From: Erigeron canadensis
Taxonomy: Eukaryota; Streptophyta; Magnoliopsida; Asterales; Asteraceae
Reading direction: 5' to 3'
NCBI RefSeq assembly: GCF_010389155.1
Contig: NC_057769.1
Span: 7,936,735-8,000,734 of the forward strand
DNA: 64,000 nt
Shown in pieces: positions 28,511 to 40,743 of the stretch. The notes under the pieces were generated by a model. That model was not told the DNA's origin. It was given only the letters and a program-made list of their open reading frames with translations, and did no database searches. A program made the translations under genes and the position numbers. Position 1 is the first letter of the stretch. Each line of letters opens with the position of its first letter.

Positions 28511-28697
28511 TGGGGATGGGAATATAAGGTTATTAGGTACCTAAGCTTATATTTCGGACATTCACATATTAATTTTTTAAACCATTAAAATTATGGGGGT
28601 CCAGACATTTATTCATTAAACAATAAAGAATAAAATATTAGTATGTGAGGGGTTCCACACCTAAGCTTAGGTATCAGACAACCTTATATTCCCTTTT
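28511..28697. repeat. Palindromic MITE, family B, diverged copy
   Basis: GGGGATGGGAATATAAGGTT and GGTACCTAAGCTTA on the left pair with CCTAAGCTTAGG, ACAACCTTATATTCCC on the right. It lies between (TA)n tracts: TATATATATA before and CATATATATATATATATATA after. Confidence 0.65.
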
Positions 28698-28735
28698 TCA
28701 TATATATATATATATATATATACACACTATACAAA

Positions 28736-29021
28736 TGTCCGTACGATGCGGCGACGGTAGCAGTGGTTGTGGCAACAGGTGGTGGTGTAGTGGCAGGGTT
28801 GGTGGTGGTAGCAATGTGGGTATTAATGTAAAAGTGACTGATGTAAAAAAAGAGTGTTATAGTTATTTTTAAAAGTTGAGGGGTGCATGTTGTAAAAAAT
28901 TTTCATTAAGGGTATTATATATATCTTAAATATAAATGTTTAAATTAGTGGAAAAAAAAGTATTTTGGGGTTATTAGGTTGAAAAATTGAATGAAACAAA
29001 TGCTTTATAATTAAGTATAGA
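28736..29021 (-). mobile_element. Helitron-like element
   Basis: The plus-strand left end GTCCGTACGATGCGGCGACG is a degenerate inverse Helitron 3' hairpin, followed by a GGTGGTGG-rich block. The right end is TTAAGTATAGA|T, giving a minus-strand A|TCTATACTTAATTATAAAG start. An ATGTAAAAGTGACTGATGTA segment and a GGGTATTATATATA segment match the copy at 48812-49132. Confidence 0.55.
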
Positions 29022-29455
29022 TACAAATAAATATGGTATATATGTGTTGAGAAAGTCGATAAAAGTTCAAGCCAAGTCCCTTTGACAAGTACAGAAAAAT
29101 CTATGTGACGAGAAGGTAAACTTAATAAAGATGTAAAACAAATCGATAAAAGAAATGAAAAACAAAGTTAACTTGTGTAAAGGCAAACAATAACAACAAT
29201 TCACACTTTTTTAACTTAAGATTTTAAGTGTTGCCTCTAAAACTCTAAGGTGATTGACAATGAAAAACAGATGTGGTTTAATCACCATCACTAAAACCTA
29301 TTTAATTTCCCTCTTGAGCCGTAAGTAAAAATAAAGTAATAATAAAAATAAAACTCATTTTTCAATCGCCAATGCCTTGTTGTACACTAAGTTAAATCCA
29401 AACAACCAGAAACACAAACTACAAACAGCTCTCATTCACCATGCCACATTTCTTC
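29022..29455. other. 3' flank of the ALKBH10B-like gene
   Basis: It contains the presumed 3' UTR of the minus-strand gene. No other gene or clear repeat is visible. Confidence 0.5.
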
Positions 29456-32400
29456 TCACGCAACACTAATGCCGGAATCAGGAGTTCGGTCCATTTTGTG
29501 TGGTTCATTAGAGGCTGGAAGGGCAAGAAGACGGCCTCTTTGAGCACGTGGAGGTAGATGTTTTGCGGGCTTTCTTGACCCACCGTTCCATGGCAAGAAC
29601 ACACCCGTCCCACCACGTGGCAACCTTCTAGGAGTCATCACCATTGGGCGCACTGGGGCTAGCATTAGTAGTTGTGGGGCCCGGATTGAGTCCCATTTTG
29701 GTATAACATGGATTGAGTTGTATCCGTCTAGTGTTCCATTTGGTGTGATCAGTGGGGTTGGAACATTGGGCTGCCATAGAGTCATAGCTCCATTCATAGG
29801 ATCTTTTGGGGATTGATTTTTGTCGTAGGTTTCTATTCGGACTTTGAAAAACGTGACACTGATTCGTTTAGTTGGAGATTGACACATGGCGTGGCGTGCC
29901 ATGTCAGCACTGTTTCCTCTCATCACTAAGAGTGACCTGTCGAGTTTCAAAAATCAACATCAAATGGTGCAATATAATAATTACTAAATAACAATTAGTG
30001 TCATATTTTTGAATATAATGATCATCTTGTTCTATAAGAATTTAGACTAACCCCTCTTTGAGAGAAAGCATCAGTGGTCCTTTGTAGTTTCCATCGTTAT
30101 CACAAACTAGAGTACGTCCAAAAGCCATTGTCGATTCAGATAGAAGAAGCGTAGAAATAGGTTGCTCTAGATGAGGTGGCTTCAAGAAAGGCTGTGAGAA
30201 TTCTCCCTGCATAGCGGATTTAGGCTCAGTAACACAAACTCAATTGAAAAATTGATTAAGGAGCGCAAAAGTATAATATACCTCATCAAAGAAGTTAATT
30301 ATGCAGCTATTTGGTCGTCTGTTTTCAGATATCAGGTGAAACTGAATTAGAAGGTCAATGACAGCTTCAAGAGGAGCAGGAATTGGCTCGATTTTGCCTG
30401 TAAAAGTTTAAAACATAGTCGTGATGTTAAATGTTGATCAAATCTACAAAATTACCATTTTCAAAAGATTCGTGTCAGTAAATGCTTACTATCTTGGGGC
30501 TTATTTGTAGCTTCATCTTTTATCTGTCCAAAAATGGGAGCTCCAAATTGAAGAAGCTCTCTCTTGATCGTTTTGGACTGCTGGTTGTACATGATAAATG
30601 TCTCACCTAATCATCCACGTCAAAGAAATAGGATTATAAAATCACGTAACTTAAACGGTACTATTATCTTCAAGATTTACAAAGAGGTTACGATATACAT
30701 GAAGAATTTGTATATAACTAAAGGTTATGGCAGAATGCAGAATCCCTATGGTAATATTGAGAACCTTTTCCTTCTATCTATAAAAATGGTCTAATAAGGT
30801 CATGAACATCTATTAGTAACGTTGTGTTCTACAAATACTTGCAAAGCTATAATTAACTGAAATGAAAATTATGCCAAACCTGTTCAATCCCTTACTATCT
30901 CAATAACTTCAACCCCAAAAGGAAAGAACAGGGTTAACTACAAAAGCATCACGAATCACAGGATCCACCTGAGAGTTCTCCATTTTGGCCAGCAACTCGG
31001 AGTTCAGTTACATAGTCCGTCAACTTGGATAGCTCGGTGGTTTGGAGTATCTCCTCATACATCTTCAAGCCTCTAACAACATTCACCTGCAGTCACAAAT
31101 TGATTTATCATTTTCTCTAACAATTTGAACATGTGTTAAAGAACAAATAAACAAATGTGGAAGAAAGGACTTACCATATGCCCTTTTACAGACTCCTTTG
31201 CCACAAACCCTTTCGTCATTTTGATTTCAGCACGTCGTGCCTCCCAATCTTCTTGGTTTGAGCTTACTTCAACACTTACCGGCGCTGAATGGACTTCCTG
31301 AGATCCTACGGTTCAAACGGGCATGACAAATATATTAACAATAAATTACAACACAGATCGATAATTAGAGTATTAACATACAACATTATCATAACCATAC
31401 GTAGTTTATCAATAATGTAGTTCCCTAACAAGTCATATTTACATTTCCAGTATTGTATCTTCTTCATTTATTAGAACGTTTTAATTAAGAAGGCATTGTT
31501 GCATAGTTAAGATGTGCATAGCTTTAGTTTTTTTTAGGCAAAACACCGTTTTAAGTGTTTGCCTATTAATTGTGTTTTTAGCTTATACTCGTATAAAAGA
31601 TAAAAACAACTTCTTTTTTAAGTCAGGTCAGTACTGCTGATTTTTTGAAAGTAATACATGGTACAAATGCAGAGTAGTTCACTTTTATGTGTCGATAAAC
31701 AATTTCACCAGCGTTGAGTGTTTGACAATATAATTAGTTATCAATCATTTCTATGACAACAAACCAAAATGCCACTCTGACATTCTATACAGGACCTAAC
31801 CAAAAAATCACCAACCGCCCAAAATGCAGAATTTGACCCCACTATGGTCCATGACCCATTTAGTTCGTTCTATTCTATCCCTTCTAAAACAACATTGTAG
31901 CTTTTTCAAGTAAAAACAAGGCTTTATAGGCACTATATCACTATTTCCAAGCACCAAGCATTACCTCCATTCCACTAACATAATATGACAAAGGTATAAA
32001 AGCAAATATAACAGTATGGCACTAACACATAGTAGTAGCAACTTACTATAGGATACCTAGTCCCATATTCTTTCTCCACTATGTATCCCACATCCATCGA
32101 AGTCTTAGTGGGCATCATTGATTCTATCCTTTAGTCCATTTCCCTTTTTATAGTTTCTTTGCGTGGTTTATGCATAACGAACACTAGTTACTTGGTTCGC
32201 CTTAATAGTCTAGTTGCATCTCCATTACTTATCGAGCTGACTAATCAACCAAAAGGTTGTGAGTTTAACCGTACTTAACAAATTTGTGGTAATACCAACC
32301 ATCAATAGATGGATTGGTACCTGTGAGAGCTTGATACTTAGAGGTATTGAGTCTAAATCCTAGTGCGATAGGACAATGCTGTCAGACTCAAATTTATCAT

Positions 32401-34667
32401 TAAAAAAAAAGTATTATTAGCAAATCCGTGATGAAATAGTTGTGATAAATTGAATTAGTCGCCTAACAATACATATCAAGTAACCTTTTTTATTTTATTT
32501 TTTAAATCTAGCAAATGTGGGTAGTAGAAGTCGAAACAAAAATCGCCAATAGGGAAGTCATACTATAATGGTTGGTTCTGGTTGTTTCATTAACTTAATT
32601 ATAAAGTTAATAACTTAATTAGAAAGTTAATGTAGTAACCGGCTAACAGCTAGTTTGTGTTAGAATCTTGTTAAAAAAGCCAACTTAAGATTCCATGATT
32701 ATTGTAACCTACTCCAAAGTTATTGTAATTAGCATGACCAAAGAGAAAAAGGAAAAACAATTAGATAGTTGGCTGGCTAGGTCCATTGAAATGGACGGAG
32801 GACACAACAAGTGAACAAACAGATCTATATGAAGGAATCCACATCACCCCAATTGTTAGAATCCAATGACCAAATGTATCCTACACTTAAGAAAAACAAC
32901 ATTCATGTTTAACAAATTAGCTTCCATTGAATGGTATCCTTTAGCTTTTGTGAACTCTAGTGTTTATATCAATTTTCTTTAAATAAAAAACCCGACAAAC
33001 AAAACAAGACTAGAAGGTTATGTTCGTTTTACCGGAAATATTTTGTAGATATGGACAATAATTCTGTGAACTCTAGTGTTTATTATCAATTTTCTTTAAA
33101 TAAATTTTTTTATATTTGTATTAACTTATATTCAATTTTATCGTGTTTTTATTTCTCTATATATATTGTGTATTACTTTTGGAAAAGAAGACACTTTTGG
33201 TGGAAATGACACCTCGAGAATACCAACATCCTTGGGACTAGAAACAATTGAATTTTAGCTTTTACTGACACTCATAATAATTCAATAATCTCAAGCTCCA
33301 AAAAGAGAATATCAACGAAGGAAGATGAGAATTCTCATTTTTCAAAGTCATATAATTTCAGTCCAATTTAAGGGACCGTTAAAAGCCACCAACCCAAAAC
33401 CTCCTTCTAGAAAAACAAAAAGTGACTTCCAAATACACAAAAAGGTTGGAAATTTCCTTTGAAGCCAAACTCTTTTTTTTTAAATTTTTTTTCTAAATAA
33501 AGTCTTTGGAAATACTTTTAAAAAATCAAAAGAATTCCACACAAATGTACATGTGTATCAAAATAATATATTAGTATTATAATTAGGGTCCTAGCTAAAA
33601 AATATAATGACTGTTGAATTTTTGTTGTGTATAATTATTGAATTCAAAAAAGTTCCAAATCAATTCTGTAAAGTGTCCATAATGGAGAGACATGATCATA
33701 TGAAATTATGAACAGATAAAAAAAATAAAAAAAAATTAATACGTATACTACTGTATGATTATAAAAACAGAGATCTGGAAATCTTCAACTCTACGCAATT
33801 TGACATAATAAACAAATAATCAAATTAATACGTATACTACTGTCACAAAAAAAAATTCAGTCCTTAATTATAACTGCACTAAAATAACATATTAACTACC
33901 AACAAATAAATAACTTTAAAAAAAAAAAAAAAAGGTTCCTCAAACTAAATCAAACCGATTGATCACGGGTTTTATAACTGTTTTGTATATTAATTTTATA
34001 ATTCAAAGTTGAAAAATAACGTTAAAGTTTTTTGAAAAAAAGTGTAGTTATTAATATATTTATTTATGGGGTTAGCTTATTTGGTAGAGATTTGAAGTTA
34101 AATTATTTACATAAGTAATAATCTTAAAATTATTTGGCGACGTTAAAAGAAAGAAAACAAAGATATTATAATAACATGCATTTAGTTACCTGCAGTATTT
34201 ACCACAGTACTACTCTTGGGGGAAATATTATCATCAACACAAGAATTTCCATCACCATTTGAATCAACAGCTCTGATCTTCTCCGTCTCGAAAGCCGGAG
34301 GTTCGATAACCTCCGGCTTACAAACAATATTATGATCATCACATAATGATAATTTTTTCTTAGCCTCTGAAACTTTCTTAAGCTCCAAAGTGACATCCGC
34401 AATCGAAAAATACTTTTGCATCTGAAGAATCGGAATCCAATTCATCCGTCTCCGATGAATTTCGCCGAAAACCGCTTCGTATTCACGCCTACCGCTTTCT
34501 GTTTCCGATAAATGTCCACATAACGCATCAATTATCGCGTTTGCGGCTGCGAATTCGCCGCGAAACCATGAAATTATCGCGTCTTTTGCGTATGCATCTG
34601 ACATCACCGTTGCTGGCATCATCATCGCCGCCGGTAATCGATCAGCTACGCCGGCTGCCGGCGCCAT
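29456..34667 (-). CDS. ALKBH10B: ALKBH10B-like RNA N6-methyladenosine demethylase
   Basis: Seven exons on the minus strand (34190-34667, 31175-31305, 30969-31086, 30490-30606, 30282-30397, 30052-30206, 29456-29936) join in phase with GT-AG introns to give 531 residues. The N-terminus has the plant ALKBH10 signature (SDAYAKDAIISWFRGEFAAA, then NAIIDALCGHL; RRRMNWIPILQMQKYFSIAD). The AlkB 2-oxoglutarate/Fe(II) oxygenase domain covers about 205-405: FSQPFLKPPHLEQPISTLLL with the iron ligands H332 and E334 (HxE, as reported for Arabidopsis ALKBH10B), then LLVMRGNSADMARH with distal H387 and RISVTF with R396 for 2-oxoglutarate. A proline-rich tail ends GGTGVFLPWNGGSRKPAKHL. The Arabidopsis enzyme removes m6A from mRNA and affects flowering; that role is inferred here. 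Intron 1 is long (2,884 bp) and carries a SINE-like insertion. Confidence 0.92.
32190..32411 (+). mobile_element. SINE-like element in intron 1 of the ALKBH10B-like gene
   Basis: TCGCCTTAATAGTCTAGTTG is followed about 60 nt on by GGTTGTGAGTTTAACCGT, a box B-like block. The end, AATTTATCATTAAAAAAAAA, is an A-rich tail. It is antisense to the host gene. Box A is weak. Confidence 0.45.
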
Positions 34668-37600
34668 ACTAGTCGATCACTTACTTTCGTGAAAATGGAT
34701 GAATTCCTCGAAATTGTGTTTGCAATAAAACGACGTTTTGATCGTTAATTAGGTGATTACAATTCGGAAGTTCAAATTTTGAAAATAATGAGGTATAGAA
34801 ATGTATGTATACAGGGACGATGTGTATGTAGATGGAAGGTGTGTATATATATATATATATAGGTGGCTGGAAAAATTAAAGGAAAAAACAAAATTAAATT
34901 TGATGAAAGCGAGGGTTTGGTTTGTGATGACCGTAATTGGCAAGTCCGTCTGTGGGGACACGATTGCTGACGTGGCTACTTGTAGTACGTCACTTTTGCC
35001 AGCGTGTTAATATGTTACCCAAGCCTCGAACTAATACGGAAAACTGGGTTAGTTTCGTAACATCTCAACTCGGTAATCCGCCAACTTGTTTTTTTTTTGT
35101 CGGGGTCGGGTTGACGTTTTGCGTTATTAGGTCACCCCGTTAACCCGAAAATATATAAATTTATAATGTTTTTTAATAAGTCGACCCGCCAATTTATTTG
35201 ATCCGACAACACACTAATTTGAATTGAAATCAATCCGTTAACCTATCAACTCATCAACCTGTTTAATACGCCAACTCACCAACCCATGTGACCCGAAATC
35301 AACCAACCTATTTAACGCGTCATTGAGTTTTTAACACCATGATAATATGGGGTGCCTATGGGTTGGTTAATTCTAATTTGTCAACTTGCCACCCGCCAAC
35401 TCAAACAATATGGAATTGCAACGTCTTGGCATATTTTTGCTTTACTTAAATAACATGTAGTGATTTATGTAAATGGATTTGATGATTTGTGTCGTCATTT
35501 TTCTTCTCTTTATATTCCGAGTAATATATATATGTTCTCTTATAAACTATTTTTGCCCCTTCCTCAAGTTACATGTTTGCTCTCTAAATTACCACTCATC
35601 TTTATTTATTAATTTAAATATCTCTATTACTATTTTTTCCCTATATGTTTATAATACCTATCACTTAACTGTTGAAATGCATACACTACCCCTTATAATG
35701 CGCTTACTTTCAAATAAAGTACCGGCACTACTCACTGGTGCAACCACCACCACCATTGGTTGTCGCGCCACCACCACAATGTCGTCGGCACGTCGTGGGA
35801 TTTATATATATATAATAAAAAAAATTATTGGTGTTTATATATTAAAGAGGCAAAATGTAAAAATACAGAATATTAAATATGGAAAGTAAAATTTTAAAAA
35901 CTAAATTAAAGCAAAAACATACGGTCAAAAAAAAAATCTAGACATTATATTTGAAATAGTATTACTTTTTATGACATAAGATAATGATTTCCAAATTAAA
36001 TAGCATTGTGGTATGTTAAAAAAATTGGCTTCATGTTACAGTAATAAAATTCAAATGTTTGAATCTGTAGACTATGTTTAATTCAAGTAAAAAAAAGTCT
36101 TTTAAAAAATGTTTACTTCAAGTAACTTGTTTTTTGAAATCTCATTTTTAATTTGAAAATGTTTGGATATTTACCATTATTAATATGGAAAGTATAGTTG
36201 TTTGGATACATATAACAATTTCGATGAGTATATTTTTTAAAAATATTTCATTATGATACTTAAAGTTTTAATATATAGATCAATGTTTATTAATAAAAAT
36301 AATAATTTAAATTTTAAACTATAATAAATTAACATCTAATATTGATGATGTCGTAATCCTTATGTATTAAATACGAGCCTAAAATCTAATGTTCTAATAA
36401 TCAACTTTGATGTTCTAATAATTGAATGGTGGAGTTACTCAAATAAACGTTAATGTTTAGATCGTGCATAAAATATGCAAGTAATTTGAAAGTAATTACC
36501 ATTACCATACAGTATATAATTATCATGATTAATGGCTAAAACATACAAGTCATTTTAAAAATAATTACCATGTGCTCAGTATTAAATAGTTACTATAATT
36601 AAAAAAATATATAAATTAAATTAAATAAAAAGAGTTACCATATCTAAAATAGTCAAACTTGACTTTTAGTTTATTTATTAGTTACCATATCTTGAATTTT
36701 AATTTCAAAAACTCAGATCTTTTCGTTTATTAATATCAATGGCCTAGATCAAAAGTTAAGTTTATTTTTTTCTTTCTGCTCTACCGACAATATATATATA
36801 TAATAATATATAATGACTCATTATACCCATAATACACAACAATATCCGATCAAAATATAACAACACAATATAAAACAAAGAGATGGACTCTACGACAATA
36901 AGTGAACACATTCATTTTCTCATATCATTCATCCTTTTCACCTAAACCTCTTAACCATTCACCTTCTCCTGTCACCTATTGACTTCAACTACCTTTAATA
37001 ATGACATCTTTTTAGCTAATAACATGTAGCTGTAATATTTAGTTGGAGATAAAAAGTTGTAGCTTTTAAACAAAACTATTAGCCATAACTCGGATTTTTT
37101 GAGAGGTGTTTGTTATAATAGCTGTAATTGCAACTTAAAAGTGTAAAATGAATAAAAAAAAAGTGCATCTTAAAAGCTTTAACCAAAAATTATGAAAGAC
37201 GTAATAACTAGAAACTCTCGAAATACTACTTCAAGTAACTTTTTATTTTGGAGCTTTCTTTTTTGAATAAAAGTTCAATTTTATTGCATCTAAACAAAGT
37301 TTTTAACATAACAAAAACTTATTATTTAAATTTAAAGTTAAATCTCCTGATAAGTTCTTGTCAAAAATGTTCAACATCGACGGTGTTCAGACATTTTGAT
37401 ATTTTCATAAAATATTGTAAAATCAACTCTCATGAAGTAAACGTATTGGTTAATCGGAAATAAGTTTGAAAAAAATCCTGACAAATACTCTATAAAAATT
37501 ACATAAGTGAAACACTCGTCTTCTCTAATTTATGTGTACCGAAAAGACCTAAAATTATTTATATTGATATTGTCATGTTACAATGCATATTAATTATCTT

Positions 37601-37869
37601 AGAACAAAATTGAAAATACATTGTTATTCATGAACCTTATCCTTAAAGTTTATTCTTGAGTTTTTTTTAATAAGAAAGGCAAAGAGATGAAGAAATAAAA
37701 ACATATAAAAACATTGTTAAATTATATTTATAAAGGAACGGAAAGTAAAAATGTATGGTTTTTAATCCAAAAATTTTTTCTTCCAAAATGAGGGTATTAG
37801 GATGAGAAAAATGGTATATTCATTAGTTTACACTCTAAACAGAATAAAGCCCCACTTAACAAAGTATTA
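34668..37869. other. Gene-free stretch upstream of the ALKBH10B-like gene
   Basis: It starts with the promoter and leader of the minus-strand gene; a (TA)n run at about 34846-34861 is in this region. 35000-35420 is an old repeat rich in CCAACTCACCAACCC and GTTAACCCG phrases. A CACCACCACC block at 35739-35785 followed by a TATATA run looks like a degraded Helitron end. The rest is AT-rich with nothing recognisable; the 138-codon ORF at 35473-35889 is not protein-like. Confidence 0.45.
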
Positions 37870-38315
37870 CCTGTTTTGCTCACGTATTCACGACTTTTTT
37901 TATGGTTGCTTCGGAAACCTTCCATGAAGTTCTCCCATATGACATTGCTGCCACCTAAAACTCTTACATGTAGAGTTCTCTTATCTACATCTAATATGCC
38001 TAAAACATGTTGTGTTTTGTGAGACCATTGATGTTACTTATATCTGATGTTCCCCTTATATGTCAGCGATTTGTATTTTGACACCCCTCAACACAAGTTA
38101 TGTAAGTGCCCCACACACCCTAAGAATCCCAGGGTTACTCTGATACCATTTATAACACTCAACCTTACCAAAATAAAATATTTTAATTTTACTTACAAAT
38201 TCACTGCTTTGTTTCTGGTTGCTCAAACAAACTTCTCAAGAGAGTCACCTATATGGGATTACTGCCACCCGAACACTCTTAATTGTAGAGTTATCTCTCA
38301 TTTACAACCAAGTAA
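37870..38315 (+). repeat. Diverged direct repeat, about 110 bp, 340 bp apart
   Basis: The two copies (about 37870-37985 and 38203-38310) share TGGTTGCT, CTTC, ATATG(A/G), ATT(G/A)CTGCCACC, ACTCTTA and GTAGAGTT(C/A)TCTC in the same order. Between them is CTCTGATACCATTTATAAC, a phrase common in degraded plant LTR sequence. Possibly a solo-LTR remnant. Confidence 0.45.
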
Positions 38316-38529
38316 ATTGTCGTTTCTATCAAAATCCAACTTTAAGTGAGTTTAAAAGTACAAATTTAGTTCACATTCTACGTATATACACTAATATGTT
38401 TCTAAATAAGAAAAGTGATAACAAAACTTAACTGAGATGTGTTTAGATTATGTTTAAGTTCCTATCATATATATGATCTAATTGTTATAGGATCACTCAT
38501 ATAATTTTATATATACTATATGATAAAGT

Positions 38530-38955
38530 AAATACTCCCTGTCTAAATTTTACGTTTCAATATTTACTTCTCTAAAATGTCCTTCCAATTTATTCTATAT
38601 TTACCTAAAATAACTATAATACCTTTTCTCTCTATTCAAATCTCAACCAATTTTTTTTTCTTTTTCTTCCATAATCATTTTATTTCTCTAATTCATTCAA
38701 AAAAATTTATCTCAAAAAACATACATCGATAAATTATAAAAAAATATATGGGTGTTCTTAAAATTTCATGATCTTTCATTAGAGTGGTCATTCGATATAC
38801 TTTTGATAAATTTTTAAATCCGAAGGCGGGGCCCATACAACTAAGGGTGGAACCCGTCAAGTAGATAACCCCATCACTGCCACCGCCATTACATCACCAC
38901 CCCGCCATCACTTCCATCACCGTCGCAATGCACGAGTACCTTTCTCCCGTATTTT
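38530..38955 (+). mobile_element. Helitron-like element, second family, copy 1
   Basis: A conserved core (TTTATCTCAAAAAACATACA, CGATAAATTATAA, ATTCGATATACTTTTGATAA, TTTTTAAATCCGA) also occurs at 52215-52665 in the same orientation and at 57838-58270 in the opposite one. The right side is CACC-rich and ends near CCGTCGCAATGCACGAGTAC, a degenerate Helitron 3' hairpin. Confidence 0.5.
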
Positions 38956-40701
38956 TTACAACAGAATTATATTACTATGAATATGATGTATAGTTAATAG
39001 TTAAATAAAGCTAGGTAAGTATGTAACGTGCAAAACAAAAGTTGGTTTTGGCCCAAATTGGTTTGGTCAACGCGATAAAAACCTGATTTTGACCAAATCC
39101 GAACTGGTTTGAAACCGGTTTGGTCAAAGTTGATCAGTTTTTTCTCGGTTTTCCCCACAAACCGAAAGCGAACCAATATGAAACCGCAAAGAAAACTAAT
39201 CTTAGGAATCGAAAACCAAATCGGTGGAATTTCAAAAAACAAACCGTTTCTTTTTGGGTCGTATTTTGGTTTTCTTAAACCAGTTCTTCCAAAAGTGGTT
39301 ATTTTAGGCACATCAATGTTTAAGCAAGAGAGAACAAGAGATGGATGGAAGTCGGCCGTGAAGTTAATAATGGAAAAGGTTTTGTATACATTTCAAGGGT
39401 ATTTTGGAACTACAAATGATCAAACATCTTGAATTTTCAAAGCATTACAAATCAAATACTAATTTAAGTTTTATTAGAAAAGGGAGGAATGGACATTATA
39501 GGAAAAAGATAAAAAATAGGATTCATGAGTTTAAAAGTAAAAATTAAAATCGAAAAGAAAGTAAAAAGTTATATGCGTTCTTAATTTAAAAAATTGTGGA
39601 GATAATAAGAGCATTTCTAATGACAAAAAGTCTATTAAAACCTTATATTTGATCACTTTTTAATTTTTTTTAATTTTGTCACTTCACTAATTTGTTAACT
39701 ATTTAACTTCTTAAGAAACTACTGTATTACTTATGAAACAAAATTTTGTTCAAAAAGTAGATGATTCTCAAACTATCCTTCGATAAGATATCAATTTTTT
39801 TCATAGATTTCTTTAAAGAAATTTGATTTATCAATCTCCCATTAAAATGTTACAATGTGGTTTTATGTTTTTGTATGTCATGAAGGATAAAATCATATAT
39901 CACTAAAGATAAATTTCGTCTAGAAAACAATGAAGATGATAACGGGTAGGGAGTTGACGGGAGAATGTAGTGGAGGCGCCAGTGGGTCCGGTCAGCGGCA
40001 GTCTAAGCATCTGGACCGTCGGAAAATATGGAACCATGATATATCACTATGACCCCACCCACCTACTATGGTTCGCAAAACTTCACTCCAATTCCTATTT
40101 TTTCTTGCATTAATTATTTACCTTTTTTATTCTTCATCTTATTTTACATAGTTAAAAATTCACTTTTTTAAAATATATTTATATTGGATTTTTATTTTAT
40201 TCGTTTCAATTCCCTAATTATTCCTTGTAGTAAATTTAATAAACTTTGCAGTCTAAATTATGCGTAAATTATTGTCTGCAAACAATAAAGAATGTTCCAT
40301 AAAGGAGTTGATATTCTTGCTGGTATGCTTTTTCATTTCTTGTAAATATTACGACTTTTGATAAATGTATGTGTAGCCTAAAAAGTGATATATAAAAAGG
40401 CTTATATGCTTACATAAGAATCTCGTTCTTGTTAATAATTTGTTTTGCTATTAGTTGATAATACAATGAAAAAAAAAAAAAAAACCTTTTTAGAGTTAAT
40501 TACATTATTTGCCTATCATGTATAGTTGTTTTTATAACGTAATAAACTTTAAAACTTATTTGAAATTGGGTTTTTAATTAAAAGTACATTTCGTTGCTTC
40601 TATTGGGAACCAGTGTTTCGAATCATAAAAAAATGAACCACGTAAGATAAAACCACAATTCAATGATTCACATATAAGAAATGAAAAAAGTAAATAAACT
40701 A

Positions 40702-40743
<42 letters not shown>

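Noticed and set aside
35473..35889. 138-codon ORF
   Set aside because: Hydrophobic, AT-driven composition and a repeat at its end; no recognisable domain.
37870..38315. Intact LTR retrotransposon
   Set aside because: Only a diverged direct repeat is visible; there is no gag-pol ORF, primer-binding site or matching LTR pair.
39109..39432. 107-codon ORF and its opposite-strand partner
   Set aside because: Both lie in an AACCGGTT-rich degraded repeat; composition not like a gene.
40704..40739. (TA)n tract as the edge of a hidden MITE
   Set aside because: No inverted arms could be found on either side.
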